Shown: positions 9,149-17,421, counted from the first letter of the stretch. The stretch is DNA of 64,000 nt from Anaerovibrio lipolyticus DSM 3074 (GCF_900141865.1 NZ_FQYW01000005.1:62001-126000), one strand, 5' to 3'. Notes: generated by a model from the sequence alone, not told the origin. Numbers and translations: made by a program.

Positions 9149-9322
9149 ATGATAGCTGTTCCATCATCTGATTTTTTGAAGGAATTTACCATCTATGCTG
9201 ATAAAGCCACAGATGAAAAAGAAACAATTTTCGTACAGCGCTCCAATGACAAAAATCTGGTGGTTATGTCAATGGATGCCTACAACGAAATACAGAAAAA
9301 ATTATACGAAACGCAAAAATAG
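9149..9322 (+). CDS. Phd/YefM-type antitoxin, short form (57 aa)
   Basis: This small gene has AAAGGAGG 8 nt before its ATG. The product starts MIAVPSSDF and contains ETIFVQRSNDKNLVVMSMDAYNEI, the pattern of the N-terminal DNA-binding half of Phd/YefM antitoxins. Those usually have 75-90 residues; the C-terminal toxin-binding tail is missing here. No RelE or Doc toxin follows, since a terminator begins within the stop codon. It may act as an orphan repressor or be a relic. Confidence 0.72.
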   Translation: MIAVPSSDFLKEFTIYADKATDEKETIFVQRSNDKNLVVMSMDAYNEIQKKLYETQK

Positions 9323-9345
9323 ACTGCAAAAGCAGTCTATTTTTA
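9321..9345 (+). terminator. Rho-independent terminator after corA-antitoxin transcript
   Basis: AGACTGC (9321-9327) pairs perfectly with GCAGTCT (9332-9338) across an AAAA loop and is followed by a T-rich run. It starts inside the antitoxin stop codon and closes the plus-strand transcript. Confidence 0.85.
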
Positions 9346-9376
9346 TTGGAATATTTTAATATTATACAGATAAATC

Positions 9377-11458
9377 TTAAACAAGCAGAGATTTCAGTAT
9401 AGCAAACAATCTCTCCACGTCAATAGGCTTGGCAAGATGCTCGTTCATACCACAGGCAAAAGCCGCCTGACGATCCTCAAAGAAGGCGTCTGCTGTCATA
9501 GCAATAATAGGCACATCCTTCTTGCCTTCCTCCTCCAGAGAGCGAATCCTACGGGTGGCCTCATAACCATCCATAATAGGCATCTTTATATCCATAATGA
9601 TTACGTCATAATGCTTTGGTGGGTGATTCGTAACCTTGGTTACTGCCACTTCTCCATTTTCAGCCAGATCCACAAAGAACCCTGCTTCCTCAAGAATGGT
9701 AATGGCAATCTCCTGATTCATCTTGTTATCCTCTGCCAACAGGATGCGTCTGCCCATAAACTCTTCCAAAGCAATGGAATGTTCCTCTGTATCCGTATCA
9801 CGCATGCTCATAGCACCCTTAATGGACTTCTTCACATCCGACAGGAACAGAGGCTTTTCTATAAAGGCAGAAGCCCCAGAGCTGTAAGCTGCTTCCTCAA
9901 CACCGGAATACACACCATCTGTTATAATGAATATTGGTGCAGCGTTGCCCACCAGCTGACGAAGCTGCTTCACTATCTCAAGGCCGCCAACTTTATCATC
10001 TATACGCCAGCTGACAAAGTATGCATCGAATTCCTCGCCCTTATCCTTTGCCTGTTCAGCGAGAAGCAGTGCTTTATCCCCGGACATGGTACTCTCAACT
10101 CCGGAACCCAAGGTTTCAAGGATTCCCATAAGGCTGTGGCAAGTATCATCGGAATCAACCACAATAAGAGCCTTTTTCCCCACCACTTCTGGCAGTTGTT
10201 CTACATCGCCATCCACATATACATCGCTTTGCAGCTTCATATCCAGATGCAGCAGCACCTGAGTTCCTTCTCCCTGGGTACTGTTAATAACTATATCGCC
10301 ACCCATGAGATCAATTATATTTTTGGTAATGGCCATACCAAGACCAGTACCCTGAACCACATTACTTGCGGTATTGTTTTCGCGCTCAAAAGGCTCAAAG
10401 ATATGCTCCACAAATTCAGGACTCATACCAATACCGTTATCCCTAATCTCAAAATCAATGGACACATGGTCTTCCTTGTGGGAAGGAACCTCACTGATGG
10501 TAACAGTTACATCACCACCCTGGTTGGTATATTTAACAGCATTGCTAATTAAATTCAAGAGCACCTGATTAAACCGCAGCCGATCACAGAAAATCCGCTC
10601 ATGAACTACACCAGCGGTTTCCATCAAAAAGTTTATTTCCTTGGCAGCAGCCTGACCCTGAATGATATTCTTTATATCATTCATCATATCGCCCAAGGAC
10701 TGTGGCAGCTCCTCCAAATGAACCCGACCATCCTCAATACGGGTAATATCAAGTACATCATTAAATAGGCTGAGAAGATGCTTACTGGATGCAGTAATCT
10801 TATCCAGATAAGCCTGGACACGTTCAAACTCCTGAAGATGACTTCCTGCCAGCGTTGCAAAACCGATAATTGCATTCATTGGGGTGCGGATATCATGGGA
10901 CATATCATATAAGAACTGCCGCTTGGACTTATTGGCATTTTCAGTGCGAACCAAAGCATCCTTCAGATGAACATTTTCAATCTGAAGGGCAAAAATCTTA
11001 CCTACCTTGGAAAGGGAATTCTTATCCTCATCAGACCAGATACGGTTCGTATTATGGATATCCATAACGCCAACAAGGCCCCATAGCTCATCCATAACCA
11101 CAACAGCATAATAAAGAACAGAATTGTTAAAATTCTCCCCTAAAAAGGACAGACCTTCAGTACCAACGGAGTTTTCATCCAAAACCTGAATGAGATTTTT
11201 GGCTTCCTGGCTGTCAACCTCAAACTTAGCACCGCTTAGCTTGTCATCGCCGGCCTCAAAGCTTACCTCCGCCACTGAAATACTATCACCAGCCGAGTTT
11301 CTGGTCATCACAAAAGCAAGACCGCAGTCCATACTTTCCCGCAGAGCTTTTAGCAGCTCCCTGTTGTGGGACTCAGCATTATCCTTTCCTTCGGTAAACC
11401 GCCATAAGTATTCTTTTAAGCATGTATCAAGAGCAGATACCCTTTCCGCAACACCCAT
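9377..11458 (-). CDS. Hybrid sensor histidine kinase (GAF-HisKA-HATPase-REC-REC)
   Basis: This 693-residue soluble kinase has no membrane segment. A GAF-like sensor (about residues 30-165) is followed by a short coiled coil and the HisKA domain (SHDIRTP, phospho-His188). The ATPase has N-box NLISNAVKYTNQGG, G1 DNGIGM and G2 GTGLGM. Two receiver domains follow. The first (about 427-545) has Ser483 where the phospho-acceptor Asp should be; the second (about 571-690) is intact with Asp623 in MDIKMP. It probably ends in phosphotransfer to a separate partner. GGGGAGG lies about 10 nt upstream of the ATG. Confidence 0.92.
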   Translation of the reverse strand: MGVAERVSALDTCLKEYLWRFTEGKDNAESHNRELLKALRESMDCGLAFVMTRNSAGDSISVAEVSFEAGDDKLSGAKFEVDSQEAKNLIQVLDENSVGTEGLSFLGENFNNSVLYYAVVVMDELWGLVGVMDIHNTNRIWSDEDKNSLSKVGKIFALQIENVHLKDALVRTENANKSKRQFLYDMSHDIRTPMNAIIGFATLAGSHLQEFERVQAYLDKITASSKHLLSLFNDVLDITRIEDGRVHLEELPQSLGDMMNDIKNIIQGQAAAKEINFLMETAGVVHERIFCDRLRFNQVLLNLISNAVKYTNQGGDVTVTISEVPSHKEDHVSIDFEIRDNGIGMSPEFVEHIFEPFERENNTASNVVQGTGLGMAITKNIIDLMGGDIVINSTQGEGTQVLLHLDMKLQSDVYVDGDVEQLPEVVGKKALIVVDSDDTCHSLMGILETLGSGVESTMSGDKALLLAEQAKDKGEEFDAYFVSWRIDDKVGGLEIVKQLRQLVGNAAPIFIITDGVYSGVEEAAYSSGASAFIEKPLFLSDVKKSIKGAMSMRDTDTEEHSIALEEFMGRRILLAEDNKMNQEIAITILEEAGFFVDLAENGEVAVTKVTNHPPKHYDVIIMDIKMPIMDGYEATRRIRSLEEEGKKDVPIIAMTADAFFEDRQAAFACGMNEHLAKPIDVERLFAILKSLLV

Positions 11459-11563
11459 AAGGCAAGTGCCTCCCCTAAACTAATGTAAATTAAAACATAG
11501 TTTTACTCTTATACTATATTTTCCTAAATTTTCCTCCTATAGTCAAGGGAAAATAAAGCGTGG

Positions 11564-11593
11564 AAAAAAATAGAGCCCATAAAAAGGCTCTAT
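11564..11593 (-). terminator. Terminator on minus strand
   Basis: ATAGAGCC and GGCTCTAT form a perfect 8-bp stem (11570-11577 with 11586-11593). On the minus strand the stem is followed by seven T. It would end the transcript of the unknown gene at 11740-12132. Confidence 0.75.
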
Positions 11594-11598
11594 CTTTC

Positions 11599-11614
11599 TT
11601 ATAACGCCATTGTT
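11599..11614. repeat. 16-bp direct repeat, right copy
   Basis: This is the second copy of TTATAACGCCATTGTT, in the same orientation as 7628-7643. It is followed by a near-perfect hairpin (ATTTTTCTTCT with AGAAGAAAAAT). The two copies bracket the corA to histidine kinase block of about 4 kb. Confidence 0.6.
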
Positions 11615-11658
11615 CAAATTTTTCTTCTTTAGAAGAAAAATCTTCCAATTAGCGTTTC

Positions 11659-11740
11659 AACGAGCTGGGAGATATGCTCGCCAGCTGTTGTAGTTTGTTT
11701 TCCCCCCACCTAAAGAGGTGGGGGACATCTTAAAGCTCGT
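11659..11740. other. Double-hairpin intergenic element
   Basis: Two hairpins lie side by side. The first pairs AGCTGG with CCAGCT, supported by CAAC/GTTG and an inner GAG/CTC. The second pairs CCCCCACCT with AGGTGGGGG over an AAAG loop. AACGAGCT near 11660 also pairs with AGCTCGTT at the right edge, enclosing both. No T-run follows either hairpin, so it does not look like a simple terminator. It could be a small RNA or an IS200/IS605-type end. Confidence 0.4.
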
Positions 11741-12132
11741 TATAATATATCATCAATGGTAAGACGCTTCATTTTCTCCCGAGGAATGGCAATGCGCTTA
11801 GGCATAGTACGGCTCATAACATACTCATTATCGTCAATTTCTACAATAACACCCGGGTGTTTTTCCAGTACCTTATCTATCTTGGCAAAAATATCCAAAA
11901 TCTCTTGTTTACACCCATACACTCGATTAATCATATAAATAGTTTCAGGCTTTTGAGCATAGAATATATGCCCCTTCTCATCTTCAAGAAGCACCAACAG
12001 ACGACGTAAAAAACTTTTTGGAACAGCATTACCTATAGACCGTACATCATAACTATCACGAACAGCATCTGAAATACTGGCAAATGGAAGCAATTCCGTT
12101 TTGTGATGAACCTCCTGTAAATATGTATACAT
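11740..12132 (-). CDS. Hypothetical protein, about 130 aa
   Basis: I do not recognise this protein. It is soluble, with mixed helix and strand character, a central LRRLLVLLEDEKGHIFYAQKP-like segment and a basic C-terminus (MPKRIAIPREKMKRL) ending in acidic residues. The ATG at 12132 with AAAGGA about 14 nt upstream is preferred; a GTG at 12156 would add eight residues. It stands alone between a terminator and the divergent GGDEF gene. Its stop lies at the edge of the double-hairpin element. Confidence 0.6.
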   Translation of the reverse strand: MYTYLQEVHHKTELLPFASISDAVRDSYDVRSIGNAVPKSFLRRLLVLLEDEKGHIFYAQKPETIYMINRVYGCKQEILDIFAKIDKVLEKHPGVIVEIDDNEYVMSRTMPKRIAIPREKMKRLTIDDIL

Positions 12133-12275
12133 ACAATCACTCGCTTTCCTTTTCACAAGAACAATAATATAGCGTTCAAAAGTTATATTATCAATTTATA
12201 AATATCAAATTAAAAAAATTATAAAACTTTACATATTTTTTTAAGTATTATACTATATAGTACCTATTATCGTAT

Positions 12276-12299
12276 AGAAAAATTTTATAAAATTTTTCT
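12276..12299. promoter_or_regulatory. Perfect 24-bp AT-rich palindrome upstream of GGDEF gene
   Basis: AGAAAAATTTTA at 12276-12287 is followed directly by its exact reverse complement through 12299. It lies about 80 bp before the GGDEF start and 145 bp from the divergent unknown gene. It may be an operator for either gene, though AT-richness lowers its weight. Confidence 0.4.
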
Positions 12300-12379
12300 T
12301 TGGGACCTTATGCTTACTTCTATTATTTATTATTATTTCATGATATAATACTCAAGGATTGTTTTTTAGGAGTATCAAA

Positions 12380-13450
12380 ATGTCTTTTTATTCAACAGTT
12401 GTACTTATTACTATTGTGCTTAGCATAATAATGATTGTACATATCAACAATTCAAATATAGTTACAGAGAATGCACGAAAAGGTTTTTGTATTAGCTTTA
12501 CCATTATCATCTTCGTTTCTTTTTTGGAATGGCTTACATATTTTGCTGATGGTAAACCGCTATTTCCTATATGGCTTCATACTCTATTCAGTGCAATAGA
12601 ATTCAGTATTGCCCCCAGCCTAGTGGTGTTGTGGGTATATGCCATAGGTAATATAAAGCATAGTCGTATTGTTATTATGTTCCTGCTGCTCCATGCATTG
12701 ATAGAATTTTCCTCTATCTGGACCGGCGCCATATATTACATTGATGAGGGAAATCATTATTGTCGTGGTGAGTATTACTTCATATATATAATCTGCTACA
12801 CCACAGCCATTGCAGTAATGTTCTTTGAGGCATACTATTTCTCACGGAAATACCAAAACCGTAATCTCAGTTCTCTCATTGCAGCCTTCAGTTCTCTGTT
12901 TATTGGTATTGTTGCCAATACAATGGACGGCGACGTAAAAACGGCCTGGCTATCCGTAACCACCTGCTGCGTGCTATTTTATATCTACTACATTGAATTG
13001 GTGGTTCAAAGTGATGGCCTGACCGGACTGTTAAACCGTCGTTCCTATGAGAACCATTTGGCTAACCTGAACTATCGTACAGCCGTTATAATCTTTGACA
13101 TAGACAAATTTAAGAGTGTCAACGATACCTATGGACATGCCTATGGGGATACGGTATTGAAAAAGATTTCCAAGGCTATTATACGTTGCTACCTGTCTCG
13201 GGGATTATGCTACCGTATTGGTGGAGACGAGTTCTGTGTAATTCTGAACAAAAACAGCTTCCACAGCGAGTCAACTGTCATTAAACTTAATAAACGCTTT
13301 AATGCTCTTCTGGATGAGCTACGCCGCAAGGAGCCAAGCCTTCCTACTGTATCAGTTGGCTATGAAATCTTTAATACTGAAAATGAAGTAGCCGACATAA
13401 TACATAATGCGGATACCATGATGTACACCAATAAAAACAGCAACCGCTGA
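12380..13450 (+). CDS. Membrane-bound diguanylate cyclase (7TM-GGDEF)
   Basis: This 356-residue protein has about seven membrane helices in residues 5-215, then a GGDEF domain that makes cyclic di-GMP. The domain opens with SDGLTGLLNRRSYE; the substrate motif FDIDKFKSVND and the catalytic RIGGDEF are intact. The RxxD product-inhibition site is absent (RGLC at that place), so feedback inhibition is unlikely. The ATG at 12380 follows AGGAG by 7 nt; the longer frame from TTG 12359 is rejected. TATAAT about 30 bp upstream is a candidate -10 element. Confidence 0.9.
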   Translation: MSFYSTVVLITIVLSIIMIVHINNSNIVTENARKGFCISFTIIIFVSFLEWLTYFADGKPLFPIWLHTLFSAIEFSIAPSLVVLWVYAIGNIKHSRIVIMFLLLHALIEFSSIWTGAIYYIDEGNHYCRGEYYFIYIICYTTAIAVMFFEAYYFSRKYQNRNLSSLIAAFSSLFIGIVANTMDGDVKTAWLSVTTCCVLFYIYYIELVVQSDGLTGLLNRRSYENHLANLNYRTAVIIFDIDKFKSVNDTYGHAYGDTVLKKISKAIIRCYLSRGLCYRIGGDEFCVILNKNSFHSESTVIKLNKRFNALLDELRRKEPSLPTVSVGYEIFNTENEVADIIHNADTMMYTNKNSNR

Positions 13451-13463
13451 TATTCTTTAGCAA

Positions 13464-13498
13464 CTAAAAATGCGACCCTTCAGGGCCGCATTTTTTAT
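13464..13498. terminator. Bidirectional terminator between GGDEF and 3D-domain genes
   Basis: AAAATGCG and CGCATTTT enclose a GC-rich inner stem with CCCT/AGGG. A/T-runs on both sides let it serve both convergent genes. Confidence 0.85.
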
Positions 13499-14084
13499 TC
13501 TAAAATATAAATCTCAATATCCTGTCTACCAAAAGCCATTGCTTCTGCGTGTGTATCAAATGCAATATCAATAATGTTACCAACTATGTTACCACCACAA
13601 TCCTCGGCTACAGCCTCACCATAACCAGGAATATACACCTTGGTCCCCATCGGAATAACATTTGGATCCGAAGCAATTATTCCCTTTCTTACCGCGGTGC
13701 CCAATGCTGTTACGCCACTGGTTTCCTCGGGACTGTATGCTGTTGCGTGAACAAACACAGCCCGTCCCCCTTCAATGCCCCTATCAATATCTCTTTCCTG
13801 AGCATAAGGGTCCAAACGTTTATAGGTCTGTGGACCACAAATACCATCTACTACCAGCCCTTCAGATTTCTGAAATGCTTTAATTGCCTTCACCGTTTCC
13901 GGTCCACAAATGCCGTCTTCTTTACCAGAAAAAAACCTTTTTCCTTTAACAATGCTTGTACTGTTACCACATCTGCGCCAGTTGAGCCTTCCTTGACTAA
14001 AATACCGGACGCCAGAGCTGAAGCACAAAACAGCATAACCATTGCACAAATCAATGTGCAAATACTCAGCTTGCCAAATCTCAA
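13495..14084 (-). pseudogene. Secreted 3D-domain cell-wall hydrolase split by a one-base frameshift
   Basis: Read as one gene, this encodes a signal peptide (LICAMVMLFCASALA), a peptidoglycan-binding domain and a C-terminal 3D domain with its three Asp (ASDPNVIPMG, AEDCGG, IIDIAFD), like YuiC/YocH or Rpf-type muralytic enzymes. The start is TTG 14084 after AGAGGTGA. The frame breaks in a run of seven T near 13930: the N-terminal frame ends after 64 residues and the rest continues one frame over. Eight T, or a -1 slip, would restore a normal protein of about 195 residues. It could be a phase-variable tract, programmed slippage, a decayed gene or a sequencing error. Confidence 0.8.
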
Positions 14085-14182
14085 AAAATCACCTCTCTTT
14101 TCAATTAAAACACAGACTTATTCTATCATATTCCTTATAATTGCGTCAAATTTTCAGACAATTCAAGGGTCCCCAATAAAAG

Positions 14183-14222
14183 GACCCCCATACCGAAGAA
14201 TAATCTTCATAATATGGGGGTC
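14183..14222 (-). terminator. Terminator of glutamine synthetase gene
   Basis: GACCCCCATA (14183-14192) pairs with TATGGGGGTC (14213-14222), and on the minus strand CTTTTATT follows. A second stem (GGGTCC with GGACCC) overlaps it. Confidence 0.7.
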
Positions 14223-14242
14223 ATTAAGGTGGTAAAGGACTC

Positions 14243-16129
14243 TTAAATTATATTTTTAACATAAGCATCATAGAGAGACTTAAGCTCCTCGATACGGTCG
14301 TACATTTCCACCTGCAGGCCGGAGGCCATTTCATAATCGCCCTCGTTAAGAGCATTAATCAGCAGAGTGAAGAGGGACTTCTCATCAATACTGTCCTTGG
14401 CCAAATAATAACGGAGCTCATTGATCTTGTTCCAATTATAAGCATCCTGGTCAGTAACATACTCGGACTTAATCTCCTTGGCAGCGCGAACAATGTCACG
14501 GTTCTCAGGAATAATACGGGCAATCAGCTCAGTCTTCCAACGGATAAGAGCACCCTCCTTGAAGGCCTCAATGATTGCATCAGTAAAGGCACCAGAAGAA
14601 GTAATTGCTTCACGCTTGTCAGTGTACTTATCGAGAGCAGAAAGGTTGTCCCATACAGTTGCAGGTGGAGCACCAAAGAGGCGGTTGCGTTCTTCAGCGG
14701 TATAATCCTCAAATACATCCTCCTCAGAACGATATGCCCTATCCTTCTCCAGATAATCAGCTTCCTGTCCAGCTTCCTTGGAAAGCTCAGCAAGAAGTTC
14801 CTTAGTGGTCTTTGTGACAGAATAGCGAACACCATCCAATACTGCAGAATAGATAGCTGACAATACCAGATAAGTATCAGTATAAGGGTTGCAGGCACGA
14901 AGCTCAAAACGGGTAGCTGCCGGATTGGTAACGTCACGAACCAGGCCTGCCAAAATAGTACGATTACGGGATGGAACCTCAGGAGTATGGCCCAGGGAAG
15001 TAACGATACATACAGGTGCCTCAAATCCTGGCTTCAAACGGTTAAGGGAATCATTTGTAGCAGAAACAAAAGGATTAATAACCTCATAGTTCTTCAGAAG
15101 GCCCATAATAGCGCCATAACCAACAGCACTCATGAAATCAGCTGTCATTTCCTTTGGTGCAAAGAGATTTACGAAGGAACCATCCTCCATAATTGCAGCC
15201 AGACCGATATGTGTATGCTCACCGTTACCAGCAACACCAATCATCGGCTTTGCCTTAAAGCTAACCTCTAAGCCGTTGAGACGGAAGGTCTGCTTAATAA
15301 TAGTACGGGCCAAAAGCTCGTTATCAGCTGCCTGAAGTGCATCATCAAAGCGCCAGTCAACCTCAATCTGCTCACAAACAGAGGTCATATTGCCACCCTT
15401 ATCCATCTGAGCCTTGATACCGCCAACTTCCTTGTGTCCCATCTCAACATTAAGGCCATAATCATCAAGACGCTTTACAGTCTGCTCCAAAGCAGTACGA
15501 ACAATACCATGGGTTCTCTGCCAATACTGCTCCTGCATAACCTGGGAGGCAAACATTTCATCCACATGCACATGGGAAAGAGGAGTCTTTACCCAAAATT
15601 CCAGCTCTGTGGCAGAAGTAAAATTGATGTCCTTAATCTTGCTGCAATCAATGTGCTCCAAGCCGGAAACCTGTGGATGCTTGTGGAAAATATCCAGTAA
15701 TTCCTTTTTTACAAAGGTCAGTGTATCAGCTAAAACTGAACGAGAATCTACGCGCTTGCCCTCGTGGATAAGAAATGCTGGAATGCGGAGAGTACCTACT
15801 GGGAGGCCAGTCTTCTCATCGTAATTTTCAAAATTGTAGTCAACGAACCAATTTACGCTAGGATCAATTGGCATATCAACCTTGGCATTATTCAAGGTAG
15901 CAATACCGGAAAGAACTACGGAAGAACCATCAGTCTGTACGGCACGACCAGAATAGAAATCATCCATATCCTTCAGGAAAACCCGCATAGGAATTTTCTC
16001 ATCAGTATCATTACCAGCAAGATCAATACCTACCAAAGATACATACATGATTTCCGGATGAGCCTTTAATGTTGCAATGATTTCTTCCTTCTTGGAATTT
16101 GCTGGGATGACAAATAATAAATCTTCCAT
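14243..16129 (-). CDS. Glutamine synthetase family protein, long form
   Basis: This enzyme of about 628 residues has a glutamine synthetase catalytic core that joins ammonia to glutamate using ATP. Core motifs are visible: NGEHTHIGL (metal/ATP loop), NDSLNRLKPGFEAP (glutamate binding) and RFELRACNPYTDTYL (ATP binding). The usual GSI length is about 440-470; the extra part is a helical C-terminal region of about 150 residues. The ATG at 16129 with AAGGTGG 8 nt upstream is preferred over GTG 16141. It is a lone transcription unit between two terminators. Whether it is a true glutamine synthetase or a gamma-glutamyl ligase relative cannot be settled here. Confidence 0.82.
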   Translation of the reverse strand: MEDLLFVIPANSKKEEIIATLKAHPEIMYVSLVGIDLAGNDTDEKIPMRVFLKDMDDFYSGRAVQTDGSSVVLSGIATLNNAKVDMPIDPSVNWFVDYNFENYDEKTGLPVGTLRIPAFLIHEGKRVDSRSVLADTLTFVKKELLDIFHKHPQVSGLEHIDCSKIKDINFTSATELEFWVKTPLSHVHVDEMFASQVMQEQYWQRTHGIVRTALEQTVKRLDDYGLNVEMGHKEVGGIKAQMDKGGNMTSVCEQIEVDWRFDDALQAADNELLARTIIKQTFRLNGLEVSFKAKPMIGVAGNGEHTHIGLAAIMEDGSFVNLFAPKEMTADFMSAVGYGAIMGLLKNYEVINPFVSATNDSLNRLKPGFEAPVCIVTSLGHTPEVPSRNRTILAGLVRDVTNPAATRFELRACNPYTDTYLVLSAIYSAVLDGVRYSVTKTTKELLAELSKEAGQEADYLEKDRAYRSEEDVFEDYTAEERNRLFGAPPATVWDNLSALDKYTDKREAITSSGAFTDAIIEAFKEGALIRWKTELIARIIPENRDIVRAAKEIKSEYVTDQDAYNWNKINELRYYLAKDSIDEKSLFTLLINALNEGDYEMASGLQVEMYDRIEELKSLYDAYVKNII

Positions 16130-16198
16130 AACCTTTACCACCTTTTCATAAATTAATATTTACAATAGCCTCAATACAATAGTTATCTGTAAACAAGC

Positions 16199-16238
16199 AA
16201 AAAAACCACACAGACGACAAAATATGTAGTCTGTGTGG
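16199..16238 (-). terminator. Strong terminator after hlyD-like gene
   Basis: CCACACAGAC (16206-16215) pairs perfectly with GTCTGTGTGG (16229-16238). On the minus strand it is followed by seven T. Confidence 0.9.
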
Positions 16239-16320
16239 CATCATCGCCATAAAATATGCAATTTGTTTACAAGACAGATATTAGCATAATGAAATCATTT
16301 TTGCAAGGATTTTTTTGATT

Positions 16321-17352
16321 TTATTTGCTGAGTCTTAAATCCACATTGTTACCAAAATGAATTCCATCCTTTGCTTCCCGCGGGATAGCTATTTTCACCA
16401 CGATCTTTCCGGACGGATATGGGCTTGTATAACCTGCTTCACTGTTGGCGGTATTACTATCCTGAGATTCTCCATCCCCCTCCGGAGAAATCACCTCAAC
16501 AATAGTCCCCTCATATTTCTTTCTATCCACAAAGAAATATGCCAACTGTCCCAAAACAGCATAATCACTTTCATCAGGATTCAGATAAGCCTCAACCCAA
16601 ATATCATTATCGTTACCTACGAAGGCGACCACATCTCCGGCCTTTATTTCTGTGCCGGTTTCAATGCCATTAAGATACACCACACCATCCACGGGAGCTG
16701 TAATCTCTGTAGCACTACTGCTGGTCTTGGCCTGTTCTAAAGCCATACGGGCCTGATTTACCTGAAGCTCTGCCCGTCTTACAGCCTCTTCATTTGGTGG
16801 CTGATATGAGGATTCGTAAGTAACAGAACTGGAACCGCCACCACGGGACAATACTGCCTGATACTGAGCTGCAGCTTCATCACGCTGAATTCCACTTACA
16901 GCCCCCATTTCATAAAGTCTGTTCATCTGATCCAGCTTGTTTTTGGCATTTTCGATTTCAGCAGATGATGCACCACCACCTCCTGAATGAACCACCGGAC
17001 GCTGAATCATAACTCCCTGCTTTATCTGAGCCAAGTTCTTTTCTGAGAGCTCCAAGGTCTGTTCCATCTGCCGTATCTGCTCATCAGTAACTGTTACCTC
17101 AATGCGGGCAATTACATCTCCAGCCTTTACCGTATCTCCATTATGAACCATTACCTCAGTAACGCTTCCAGGGGCACCGGCTCTGGCCCCTACCATATTT
17201 CCGGCAATCTTGGCATCATATATATCCAGATTTCCCCAGCAGTACATTATGTACCACACCAGGCTGGAACATAGTAGAGCCAGGGCAATAACCCCAGCCA
17301 ATCCGTATTTAATAACTAATTTTGCTTTATCAGTAACATCTATTTCTGCCAA
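16321..17352 (-). CDS. HlyD/EmrA-type membrane fusion protein
   Basis: This 343-residue periplasmic adaptor has one N-terminal membrane anchor (about residues 14-36), a split lipoyl domain (VTEVMVHNGDTVKAGDVIARI and APVDGVVYLNGIETG) and a coiled-coil hairpin between, interrupted by Gly/Ser-rich loops. Such proteins link an inner-membrane exporter to the outer envelope. No MFS, ABC or RND partner lies nearby, so it is an orphan here. The start is TTG 17352, 6 nt after GGAGG. An additional low-complexity insert lies near residues 290-315. Confidence 0.87.
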   Translation of the reverse strand: MAEIDVTDKAKLVIKYGLAGVIALALLCSSLVWYIMYCWGNLDIYDAKIAGNMVGARAGAPGSVTEVMVHNGDTVKAGDVIARIEVTVTDEQIRQMEQTLELSEKNLAQIKQGVMIQRPVVHSGGGGASSAEIENAKNKLDQMNRLYEMGAVSGIQRDEAAAQYQAVLSRGGGSSSVTYESSYQPPNEEAVRRAELQVNQARMALEQAKTSSSATEITAPVDGVVYLNGIETGTEIKAGDVVAFVGNDNDIWVEAYLNPDESDYAVLGQLAYFFVDRKKYEGTIVEVISPEGDGESQDSNTANSEAGYTSPYPSGKIVVKIAIPREAKDGIHFGNNVDLRLSK

Positions 17353-17372
17353 AACAAACCTCCAAAATAAAT

Positions 17373-17400
17373 GGGAATCTGTGACTATACACAGACTCCC
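17373..17400 (-). terminator. Probable terminator after secreted repeat protein gene
   Basis: GGGA-TCTGTG pairs with CACAGA-TCCC around one mismatch. On the minus strand a T-rich ATTTATTTT follows. The T-run is weak. Confidence 0.5.
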
Positions 17401-17421
17401 AATATATGTACAAAACTAATA

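Noticed and set aside
9437-10552. 371-codon ORF on the plus strand
   Set aside because: It runs antisense through the histidine kinase gene, has no ribosome site and its translation is rich in rare residue patterns typical of shadow frames.
7628-11614. Integron attC sites
   Set aside because: The 16-bp repeat lacks the paired core sites of attC and no integrase gene is present.
12311-12349. 12-codon ORF with three Tyr codons upstream of the GGDEF gene, as a possible attenuator peptide
   Set aside because: Its end overlaps the TATAAT-like promoter element of the GGDEF gene, so it would not be transcribed with it, and its ribosome site is poor.
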